Shown here in pieces: positions 34,532 through 41,549 of a stretch of 47,724 nt of DNA. This stretch comes from Myxococcota bacterium (lineage in GTDB: Bacteria; Myxococcota_C; UBA6777). Position numbers and translations under genes: made by a program. The DNA is taken from contig JAKLKB010000036.1 of the NCBI GenBank assembly GCA_023150835.1, positions 1 to 47,724 on the forward strand, given 5' to 3'. Position 1 is the stretch's first letter. Each line of letters begins with the position of its first letter. The notes beneath the pieces were generated by a model. The model had not been told where the DNA came from, searched no databases, and saw only the letters and a program-made list of their open reading frames with translations.

Positions 34532-37500
34532 TCAAGGTCCGAAGGGGTCATCCTGCTTGGGACGAGGGCGAGGGCGGGTATTTCGGGAGGGTGCGCGAGA
34601 CTTATTGAGTTCGAGGAGGTGGAGCATACGCAAGCGACGCTGTTGGATGGTGTAGCGCCGATATTTTTGTTTGATTCGGGAAGGCAAGCGGATGTAGATC
34701 CGATCCAGCCGCACCCACAGAGACATCAGATCCATGCGGCGTTGGTGGTGGGGTTTGGCCATGTATTCGGCGCGGATGATGGGAGGCATACCGTTGACAA
34801 AATCATCGAAGAAAGGCGTACCTGTGGGAGTTCCAGCACCGAAACTCAAAGGAGAAACAGGCGGAATATAGGGGCGAGGAACATAAGGGCGAGGAACATA
34901 GGGGTTGATTCTCGGGCGGTAGGTTCCGAGACCACCATAAGGGTTGCTTGTGTCGTAACGGTTGTAGGTGCTGGAGTTGTAGCGTGGGATGCCATAGACG
35001 CCAAACTGTCTTTGCAATACCAGAGAGAAGCGTTGGAAGGCGCTTTGGGCGATCTGCCTGTAAACGTCGACGGGATCGTGGGTTTGACCGCCGAGTCGGA
35101 TGCTTGCGGCAGCGTCGGAAGCGAAGGTAAATTGTTCGGAAGGCTGACCTGCGAGTTGAATCTCCATCCCCCAATCGATCTCGACGCCAAAGAGCGTACG
35201 GACGGGCGTTTTTGTGGTGCGTCCGTATTTCGCAGCGCTACCGTAGCCGTAGCTTCGGGTTTGGGTTTGGGTGTAGATCACAGGCACTTTTTGAAGGTTC
35301 GGATCGTTGAGGGCATCTCGGAGAGCCATCGCGAGAGGCGAGCGGCTGTAGCGAAGAGATTGATGGAGTGCGGCCAGCCGCTCGCGGCTCGTGTACTTTT
35401 GTCGGATGTCGTACTTGATGCTTAGGACAACACGGGCATTGGGTGGGGCTTGTTCCACGCGAGCAAAGTCCATGATGCCTTGTGGGATGATGGCGCGAAA
35501 GGCTTGTTCGAGTTGTTGAACGATGTATTGTTCGCGGGAGAAGTTTTCTTCAGGGCGGAACGCGGGCTTGATCGGTGCGGGAACATACGTTCCAAGGTTT
35601 TGCAAAGTGGCGGCGTCTTGGGGGGGGACGTTGATCTTTAACGCATGTTCGAGCGCTTTTTGGGAGATGGCATCTTTGTTGTCTTCGAGCAAAAGACGGG
35701 GAGAGAAGCGAACAAACACGGTGTAGGTATCGTGTTTTTTGAGGTCTTGGAGGATCTTGAGCATCAGTCCTGTGGAGCGGTTGGGCGTGCCGATCTGCTT
35801 TTGGTAGCTGCTCAACGCTTTTTCGTAGAGATCTTGGAGCATCTCGCGGGCAGCTTTGGCGTTGTTGCCTTGGGGGAATTCGTTGAGGTATTTGCGAAAA
35901 GCCACGGCAGTATAGGATTTTCGGGCCTCTTCAAAGACGACGTTGTCGATGGCAAGCCGTGCATCATTGGCATAACGCCCGTAGGGATGGAGGCGGAGGT
36001 AAAATTCAAAGCTGCTGCGGCGGGCAGAAGAGACCGCGTAATCCCAATCTTTTTCTTCGAGGAAATAAGCGTTAACAGGCGAACCGACCGCGATCGTGAG
36101 AAGGGTGATGCCCACCCAGATCGCAGGTCGAAACCACCAACGCTTGGCAGGGGCGGAATCGACGGGGCCTTGGGTGTGCATCAAGTCGGCCCCTTGGGCG
36201 CGTTTGAAATCGCTTTCTGCAAGATCCGCAAACGTATCGGCGCGTTGTTGAAAGACCTGTCCGAGAAAGTCCTCCGCAAGGTGCATATCATGAAAAGTGA
36301 TGGCGACGTTGCCGTATCCAAGGAAATGAAGTTGCAGATCGCTATAGCTGTAGTTTCCATCGGTGGTGTGGTGCGTTAAGCTGCAAGCATCGGGATAAAG
36401 GAAGACATAGGGCCATGCTTCGACGCGGTCAAAATCGGTGCGGATCAAATAAAAGCTGTGGGGGAAGAAAAAAGAACCGATGCGCGAACGCAAGAGTCCC
36501 CATAAACGAGCGGCTCCCCAGACAAGGCACATCGCCCCAAAAAAGGCGAATAGACTGGTCATGATCGCAAAATTGTTGCGGAACTCGCCTTCGCTCATCA
36601 AAAAGAACCAAAAAGCAAAGATCCCCAGTCCCGAAAGCAAGCCGCAACTCGCAAGAAACCAACCCGCACCCTTGGCGACCTTCATCCGATCTTTGTTTTT
36701 GCGAAGTTGGACGAGTTCAGTTTGGGCTTTGGAAGACAGATTCGTCAGGTGGGTGTAGATGCTTTTGTTGGGTCCAAGTTTGACGCCGAGATTTTTGAGG
36801 ACTTCATCCAGATCCAGCGAGGGTTTGTTGTCGGGTTGCTCGTCTTCGTTTTGATCGTCGTCACGGCGACGGCGACGGCGGCGGCGAGTCGGTTCGCGAT
36901 CTTCTTCTTCATCGCGTGCCGATGAAGCCGATGAAGCCGATGAAGCCGATGAAGCCGATGAAGCCGGCTCTTGTGGAGGAGCAAAGGCTTCGTCATCGGG
37001 ATGGATGCCGAAGTCCGAGAGTTTGCGGGGGCCATCGATGGCGGCGCTGGTCTTTTCGTCGGTGATATCGAGGTTAAAGAAAAGGCGAACAGAGCGTTGT
37101 TGTGCGTCTCGTGCGTCGACGATCTCGATGAAGTGTTGGGGATCAGGGTGGCGTTGTTCGCTGATGAACTGGTAGCCTTGGGAGTCCAAGAAGGCCCATT
37201 TTTCGGAAGAATCGATCAAGACATAGGCCGTTGCCGCAGAGAGTCCGTCGCCCGATGCTTTGATGGAATCAAGAAGAGCGTTGGCGAAGTTGTAGTGGGA
37301 CCAAGCGCGATCGTGTTGTTCGAGTTGTTCGTAAGCTGTTTTGGCCCACAGATGGGCTTTGATATCGAGTTCGTTTTTTTCGATGCGCTGTTGGCAGGTT
37401 TGAAGGACGAGCGGCCAGTCTTGTTGTGCGATGGCATCGTTAAGTTGCAGATCAAGGGCATCATTGCGGGAGTGTGGGCTGTAAGCAGGGGTTTCGGTGT

Positions 37501-37582
37501 AGGCCATGCGCAGATCAGAAAAATCAACAGAGGCTGGATCGTGTTTGGCTTGTTCCAGCAACTGTTCAAAAGAAGGGTGCAT
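34532..37582 (-). CDS. Large DUF4919-like N-terminal, multi-TM membrane protein
   Basis: A 1016-residue protein. The N-terminal 170 residues match the DUF4919 pattern: VDFSDLRMAYTETPAYSPHS, LVLQTCQQRI, IKAHLWAKTAYEQLEQ, SIKASGDGLSAATAYVLI. A Ser-Ala repeat and poly-Arg stretch follow (about 215-245), then two TM helices (about 305-365) and a third (about 500-520). The region between them could be a folded cytosolic part with a YLYPDACSLTHHTTDGNYSY-like segment. The C-terminal half has no recognised domain and ends in Tyr/Pro-rich (RPYVPRPYIPP) and basic stretches. ATG 37582 has AGGAG 7 nt upstream and lies 30 bp after the STAS gene, so it is likely the output or effector of that regulatory pair. 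Catalytic motifs are not visible. Confidence 0.75.
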   Translation of the reverse strand: MHPSFEQLLEQAKHDPASVDFSDLRMAYTETPAYSPHSRNDALDLQLNDAIAQQDWPLVLQTCQQRIEKNELDIKAHLWAKTAYEQLEQHDRAWSHYNFANALLDSIKASGDGLSAATAYVLIDSSEKWAFLDSQGYQFISEQRHPDPQHFIEIVDARDAQQRSVRLFFNLDITDEKTSAAIDGPRKLSDFGIHPDDEAFAPPQEPASSASSASSASSASSARDEEEDREPTRRRRRRRRDDDQNEDEQPDNKPSLDLDEVLKNLGVKLGPNKSIYTHLTNLSSKAQTELVQLRKNKDRMKVAKGAGWFLASCGLLSGLGIFAFWFFLMSEGEFRNNFAIMTSLFAFFGAMCLVWGAARLWGLLRSRIGSFFFPHSFYLIRTDFDRVEAWPYVFLYPDACSLTHHTTDGNYSYSDLQLHFLGYGNVAITFHDMHLAEDFLGQVFQQRADTFADLAESDFKRAQGADLMHTQGPVDSAPAKRWWFRPAIWVGITLLTIAVGSPVNAYFLEEKDWDYAVSSARRSSFEFYLRLHPYGRYANDARLAIDNVVFEEARKSYTAVAFRKYLNEFPQGNNAKAAREMLQDLYEKALSSYQKQIGTPNRSTGLMLKILQDLKKHDTYTVFVRFSPRLLLEDNKDAISQKALEHALKINVPPQDAATLQNLGTYVPAPIKPAFRPEENFSREQYIVQQLEQAFRAIIPQGIMDFARVEQAPPNARVVLSIKYDIRQKYTSRERLAALHQSLRYSRSPLAMALRDALNDPNLQKVPVIYTQTQTRSYGYGSAAKYGRTTKTPVRTLFGVEIDWGMEIQLAGQPSEQFTFASDAAASIRLGGQTHDPVDVYRQIAQSAFQRFSLVLQRQFGVYGIPRYNSSTYNRYDTSNPYGGLGTYRPRINPYVPRPYVPRPYIPPVSPLSFGAGTPTGTPFFDDFVNGMPPIIRAEYMAKPHHQRRMDLMSLWVRLDRIYIRLPSRIKQKYRRYTIQQRRLRMLHLLELNKSRAPSRNTRPRPRPKQDDPFGP
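36910..36962 (-). repeat. 9-bp in-frame tandem repeat (Ser-Ser-Ala) in the DUF4919-like gene
   Basis: About five copies of a 9-bp unit (plus-strand GATGAAGCC) encode SSA blocks just before a run of Glu/Asp and then an eight-residue Arg run. The array is nearly uniform, which suggests recent slippage. Confidence 0.85.
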
Positions 37583-37612
37583 GATCGGGCTCCTGTGGAC
37601 GGGGTGGGAAGA

Positions 37613-37954
37613 CTAGAAGGTGGTGAGCGCGTCAGGGATCGCGTCGAAGACTTCAAAGAGATCGAGCAGCGATAACATCGAAAGCGCACGCGCAACACGC
37701 GGTTGAACGTGCGCAAGTTTGAGTTGTCCGCCTTGATCTTGGATCTGATTGAGGCAACCGACGAGTACGCCGATGCCTGCGCTGCTGATGTAATCGACCC
37801 CCTGAAGATCGATCAAAAAGGCTTGTTTTCCTTGTTGGATCAAGGAGCTGAGGGCTTGATCAAAGGAGTCAGCCGTTTCCGTGTCCAGCGCGCCGTGCAA
37901 ACGTACGAGCATCACTTGATTTTGTTCTTGGATATCGATCTGTAGCTTTTGCAT
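37613..37954 (-). CDS. STAS-domain anti-sigma factor antagonist (SpoIIAA/RsbV-like)
   Basis: A 113-residue single STAS domain. The pattern MLVRLHGALDTETADSF, FLIDLQGVDYISSAGIGVLV and a final LDLFEVFD is typical; the Ser in the YISSAGI motif is the site phosphorylated by the partner kinase in SpoIIAA/RsbV proteins. In partner switching the unphosphorylated form binds and sequesters an RsbW-type kinase, freeing a sigma factor or other client. ATG 37954 has AAGGA 7 nt upstream. It lies 30 bp upstream of the DUF4919-like gene, and an RsbW-like ATPase gene lies 281 bp upstream on the same strand, which is its likely kinase partner. No sigma factor gene is in the window. Confidence 0.92.
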   Translation of the reverse strand: MQKLQIDIQEQNQVMLVRLHGALDTETADSFDQALSSLIQQGKQAFLIDLQGVDYISSAGIGVLVGCLNQIQDQGGQLKLAHVQPRVARALSMLSLLDLFEVFDAIPDALTTF

Positions 37955-38235
37955 CGGGAAATCCTTGTCGGTGGATCAAAGTCCTGTGTGATGGAAGTGA
38001 CGCAGTTGGATGGTTTTCGTGGGGTTTTACCCCACACCCCACAAGGGAGCGCGGCTCCCTTGACCCCGTATCGACGGGGAGATCATTGCATTTCAAACCA
38101 ACAGCCCTACCGCTTGGCATGGCGCGAACGCGGCTTTTTTTGTCAACGGCATCACTCCAAGACGAAGCGGGATGGCTCTTGTAGCGTTGGTGTGTGACAG
38201 GCTACGTCACAAGCAAGAGGGCGAAAACCAAGAGA
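37955..38235. other. 281-bp gap holding dispersed repeat copy A3
   Basis: No gene is seen between the RsbW-like ATPase stop and the STAS start. Copy A3 of the hairpin repeat fills 38017-38158. Its hairpins could uncouple expression of the STAS/DUF4919 pair from the upstream FxsA/ATPase pair. Confidence 0.5.
38017..38158 (+). repeat. Dispersed ~140-bp hairpin repeat, copy A3
   Basis: Block order as in A1 and A2: TGGGG-TTTTA-CCCCA hairpin, AAGGGAGC-GCG-GCTCCCTT hairpin, GACCCCGTAT, TTTCAAACCAACAG, GCGAACGCGG and GTCAACGGCATCACTCC. The second hairpin is perfect in this copy. Confidence 0.85.
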
Positions 38236-38814
38236 TCAGGATCGGGCTTCTGAAAGCGCGTTGTATTCGAGATCTTTTTGCATCACCAAGGTATTTTCTC
38301 CGCCTTGTGTGGTGTAGTGGATCTGATCCATTAAGCGGCGGATCAAGTACAAGCCCAAGCCACCGCGATGACGGAGCGGGGGTCGCCCTTCTTTGGTGAT
38401 CGCCGCGATGCGTTCGGCCAATTGGGGGTCGCATCCAGCAGGCCCACGATCGTGGAGAGAGATCGTCAATCGCTGTTGTGTGAGTATGATGGAAGTGGCG
38501 CACCATCCGCGATCTTGGCCTGCGTAAGCGTGCCGCGAGATATTGGCGAGAGCCTCTTCGTAGGCAAGGATCAGATCACTTGCGAGATCTTCGTGCAAGC
38601 CCAACCGCCGAAAGATCCAAAAGGCCAAGGATCGCATCAAAGGGATCTCCGACAGAGATATCTCTGCCTGTAAGGTCGCGTGGTTGTCGGAGATGGCGTA
38701 GCGAAGGGAGAGATGAAAAGGTTCAGAAGGCTTGCAGCGATCGAGTTGTTCGTGCAGGTGTTCTTCGAAGTCTTTGGGGGAGAGTGCCGTGATGGAGATG
38801 CGTTCTTCGGACAC
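38236..38814 (-). CDS. RsbW/SpoIIAB-like serine kinase (HATPase_c_2 domain)
   Basis: A 192-residue protein. A ~60-residue N-terminal part (about 1-60) precedes a GHKL ATPase domain with the N box YEEALANISRHAY, G1 box HDRGPAG and G2 box HRGGLGLYLIRRLMD. This is the RsbW/SpoIIAB anti-sigma kinase type, which binds a sigma factor or phosphorylates its STAS antagonist. GTG 38814 is preferred to the frame start at 38862 because GGGAG lies 7 nt upstream and the longer version is Cys-rich and lies in the FxsA overlap. It is 44 bp after fxsA and shares a strand with the STAS gene downstream, its likely partner. Client not identified. Confidence 0.9.
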   Translation of the reverse strand: MSEERISITALSPKDFEEHLHEQLDRCKPSEPFHLSLRYAISDNHATLQAEISLSEIPLMRSLAFWIFRRLGLHEDLASDLILAYEEALANISRHAYAGQDRGWCATSIILTQQRLTISLHDRGPAGCDPQLAERIAAITKEGRPPLRHRGGLGLYLIRRLMDQIHYTTQGGENTLVMQKDLEYNALSEARS

Positions 38815-38858
38815 GATAGGACTCCCAAAGCATCCTAGGCACGCGCAACAAGCAAAGC

Positions 38859-39335
38859 TCACACTTCAAAGGGGGGATTGCCGCGCGCGTCTAGTGGTGG
38901 ACGATTCGGTCTCGGAGCATGAGCGCCCTCCATATAAACAAGATCAGGACGCGCCGTAAAGATGACAGCTTGTTGTTGGACCCAAACTTCGATGCGGTGC
39001 TGTAAAGAACGCAAGAGAAAAGTCCGAAACGACGGGATTAACAGCGCAAAGCCCGTCATATCGGTCAACAGGCCGGGCGTAATCAACAGCGCCCCCGCGA
39101 TCAAGATGCAGACGCCATCGAGAAGCTCGCGGGTGGGGACTTCGCCGCGTTGAAGGCTTTCTTGGATGGCGCGCAAGACCGCAAAGCCTTGATGACGGGC
39201 CAAGGCCGCCCCCAGAAATCCTGTCAACAGGATCAAGCCGATGGTCACGCCGATGTGAAAGTGTATCGTGATCTGAACGAAGATATACAACTCAAGCGCC
39301 GTCACGGTGATAAAAAGCAAAGAAAGACGAAACAT
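38859..39335 (-). CDS. fxsA: FxsA-family membrane protein
   Basis: A 158-residue membrane protein of the FxsA (UPF0716) family. Family features are the N-terminal helices LFITVTALELYIFVQI and HIGVTIGLILLTGFLGAALA, the conserved ARHQGFAVL stretch and a third helix LIAGALLITPGLLTDMTGFA, followed by a polar C-terminal tail. In E. coli FxsA eases exclusion of phage T7 in F-plasmid cells; its normal role is unclear. ATG 39335 follows GAAGGAGGGGG at ideal spacing; the frame is open a further 22 codons upstream without a good site. It begins the FxsA/RsbW/STAS/DUF4919 run on the minus strand, although the first step in that run is the only tight spacing (44 bp). Confidence 0.9.
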   Translation of the reverse strand: MFRLSLLFITVTALELYIFVQITIHFHIGVTIGLILLTGFLGAALARHQGFAVLRAIQESLQRGEVPTRELLDGVCILIAGALLITPGLLTDMTGFALLIPSFRTFLLRSLQHRIEVWVQQQAVIFTARPDLVYMEGAHAPRPNRPPLDARGNPPFEV

Positions 39336-39726
39336 CGCCCCCTCCTTCTTTTCAGGTGGAAAGATGCGGTGGATACGCTCACCCAAGCCTATCCCACACA
39401 AAAGCAGCGCCCATCATGGTGACGCCCGTCAGGGAAAAAAAGCCCCGTCCAAGAAACGCCCCCTCGCGCAACTGCTCTGTTCACCGGATTGAGCGGTTTG
39501 TTGGATGGGGCGTTGCCCCATACGCGCCTTGTCGTACTTACCGTACTTACCGTGCTTTCCGTGCTTTGCGAAGCGCGCAACTCCCGTTGGTCGTTGTCCG
39601 TGGACTCTTCTTTTCGATATCCTCTGCGTGATGCCCGCGTTTTGCACCAAGCCAGATGTGGCTTCACCTAACGCCGATGGGGGCTGCCCCTGCATCCTTA
39701 CGATCACACAACGGGCGGATTTCGTA
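39336..39726. other. 391-bp gap with fragments of dispersed repeats
   Basis: No supported gene. It holds a 9-bp tandem microsatellite (CGTACTTAC type, four units near 39534-39570), a TGGGGC-loop-GCCCCATACGCGCCTTG motif at 39507-39532 (an inverted relative of 141-165), and a fragment of the MITE-like family that runs into the TldD-like gene's stop codon. The fxsA promoter should lie at its left end. Confidence 0.5.
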
Positions 39727-39730
39727 TCAC
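39679..39730 (+). repeat. Fragment of MITE-like repeat supplying a stop codon
   Basis: Matches 34352-34403 over about 52 bp with roughly six differences (GGGGGCTGCCCCT at one end, CGGGCGGATTTCGTATCAC at the other). Its last bases include the TGA stop of the minus-strand TldD-like gene (39727-39729). Confidence 0.75.
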
Positions 39731-41517
39731 TTCGAAGCGAAGGGGCTTGGGAGCATTCGAGGCTTTTTCTGATCGATCTTGACGCGCTGAAACTCGACGG
39801 TTTTCAACAAGAGGCTGGGTGCGATCGCCGAGACAGGGACATAACCCGATTCGGCTCCGCAAAAGCCGTTGAATACGCCATAATCGTCGCCTGTTGCGAT
39901 GATGTTGTTCACGACCGTTAGGGGAGTGCCGATCATCTCAAGCCCTTTGACAAGGGTTTGCTCGCCCGTTTTGGCGTCGATACGCAGAACAAGGTTGGGT
40001 CGGTTTTTGAAGGACTGGATATCGTAGGTGCTGGTGTGGGTGTAGCCCCCCGAAGATTTGCCGATGATAAAGGCGTAAGGTTTGCCCTGTTTACGGGCTT
40101 CTTCGATCAACATCGTGCGGAGTTGTTGGATGGGATGGGCGCGATGGCTGCGCACCAACAGGTTTCCTTGGCGACTGACAGGATTTGCACCAAAGACGCC
40201 GCGTCCGTGGCCGTTGGAGCGCTTGAATTGATCGATGGGTTTGCGCGAAAGCAAGAAATTTTGCAGGACGCCTTCTTTGATCAAGGGGACAGGTTGGGAA
40301 CGCACGCCCTGCTCATCGACGAGATAGTGACCGTTGAGCGGGGTGTCTTGCCAACGGCGAAGGGTGGGATCATCCAGAACGGAAAGGAAAGAGGGGATAA
40401 TTTTTTTGCCGATCTTGGAGCGAAAGGTGCGTCCGTCCGACTCGCTCAACATCCGCTGCGCTTCGAGACGATGCCCAAGAGCCTCGTGAAACAACACACC
40501 GGCCACATCGTTGAGTAAGATCGCGGGTGCTTCGATGGGTTCGGCTTCGGGTGCTTTGCTGAGATCGACGATCTCTTGGAGTGCGCTTTTTGTGATGGAG
40601 GTGAGCTGCTTTTCGTCGGGGAGGCCGGCCTCGGTGTCGAAATAAGCCAGCCGCGTGTTGGAGAGGTATTCTTTTTTTGCCGAGAGATAGGACACTTGAA
40701 CGACATACATATAAAGCGTTTTGTGTTGAATGATCGCGCTTCCGTCGCTATCGACCATCACCACAGCGCCTTGTTGGCCGCCCAAAGAGATCGTCGCTTT
40801 GACGATGCGGGGATCTTTGAGCGAAAACAGCGAGACCTTTTTGGCGATCTGGTTCCATTTTTTCATATCGAAGCGAAGAAGTGGCGGAGCATCGGTGAGG
40901 AGGACGCGCTGTTCTTTAGAGAAGTCGCCGCTTTTGTCCTTGATCTCGACTTTGAGGCTTTGGACGTAGCGTTTGCGATGGTACTGCGCAAGGCTCTCTT
41001 TGTATTCGCGATCAGCAAGCTGCCAGAGTCGTTTGCGCAAGGTGGGTTCATCGAGTTCTTTGGAAAAGCTGGAGGGGAATTGGAGAAGGTGTCGGTAGAT
41101 CTGCCAGTCGCGACCGTCGGGTCCGGTGTTATCGCGCTGGTGGTCGCCGATGCGGATAGATACTTGGAGTTGGTGTTTTGGGGATTTTCGGTTGTCTTCT
41201 TGTTTGAGGATCACCCCATCGCTGGCTTGAAGAGAAACCGATTGGCTGCGGAGCAAGCGAAAGCTCGCATAATAGGCCCGAGGCAGCTTTTGGGCGCGGA
41301 AAAAGCTCATGTATCGCTGGAGTTCATCACGCAAGATCGACTGGTAGCGTTGGAGAGATTCGAGCGAACGGGCCAGTTTTTGAGCGTCGGTCTGTTTGGG
41401 CAAAACGGACGTTGAGACCACAGGAGGCTGTGCAAAGGCCGAAGAGGTGAAGGCAAACAATCCAAGAGCGAGCAGAGAACAGCGCAAGAAGGCGGAGGAT
41501 CGGGTGGTTTGGGTCAT
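39727..41517 (-). CDS. Exported TldD/PmbA-family metalloprotease-like protein
   Basis: A 596-residue protein with a clear signal peptide (SLLALGLFAFTSSAFA, likely cleavage after AFA), then a helical region and a TldD/PmbA domain. The zinc motif HEALGH with following HRLE (H344, E345, H349; HExxxH type) and the C-terminal stretches NPVSRQGNLLV, FIIGKSSGGYTHTSTYDIQ and LEMIGTPLTVVNNI are family hallmarks. TldD with TldE forms a cytosolic protease for peptides such as microcin B17 precursors; an exported single-subunit version is a departure from that. ATG 41517 has AAGGAG 5 nt upstream; the frame is open to 41631 but lacks a signal peptide there. It lies 32 bp downstream of the Omp85 gene, so an envelope role is likely. 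No TldE partner is in the window. Confidence 0.85.
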   Translation of the reverse strand: MTQTTRSSAFLRCSLLALGLFAFTSSAFAQPPVVSTSVLPKQTDAQKLARSLESLQRYQSILRDELQRYMSFFRAQKLPRAYYASFRLLRSQSVSLQASDGVILKQEDNRKSPKHQLQVSIRIGDHQRDNTGPDGRDWQIYRHLLQFPSSFSKELDEPTLRKRLWQLADREYKESLAQYHRKRYVQSLKVEIKDKSGDFSKEQRVLLTDAPPLLRFDMKKWNQIAKKVSLFSLKDPRIVKATISLGGQQGAVVMVDSDGSAIIQHKTLYMYVVQVSYLSAKKEYLSNTRLAYFDTEAGLPDEKQLTSITKSALQEIVDLSKAPEAEPIEAPAILLNDVAGVLFHEALGHRLEAQRMLSESDGRTFRSKIGKKIIPSFLSVLDDPTLRRWQDTPLNGHYLVDEQGVRSQPVPLIKEGVLQNFLLSRKPIDQFKRSNGHGRGVFGANPVSRQGNLLVRSHRAHPIQQLRTMLIEEARKQGKPYAFIIGKSSGGYTHTSTYDIQSFKNRPNLVLRIDAKTGEQTLVKGLEMIGTPLTVVNNIIATGDDYGVFNGFCGAESGYVPVSAIAPSLLLKTVEFQRVKIDQKKPRMLPSPFASK

Positions 41518-41549
41518 GAAAACTCCTTTTTGTGGAGGGCAGAAAAAGC

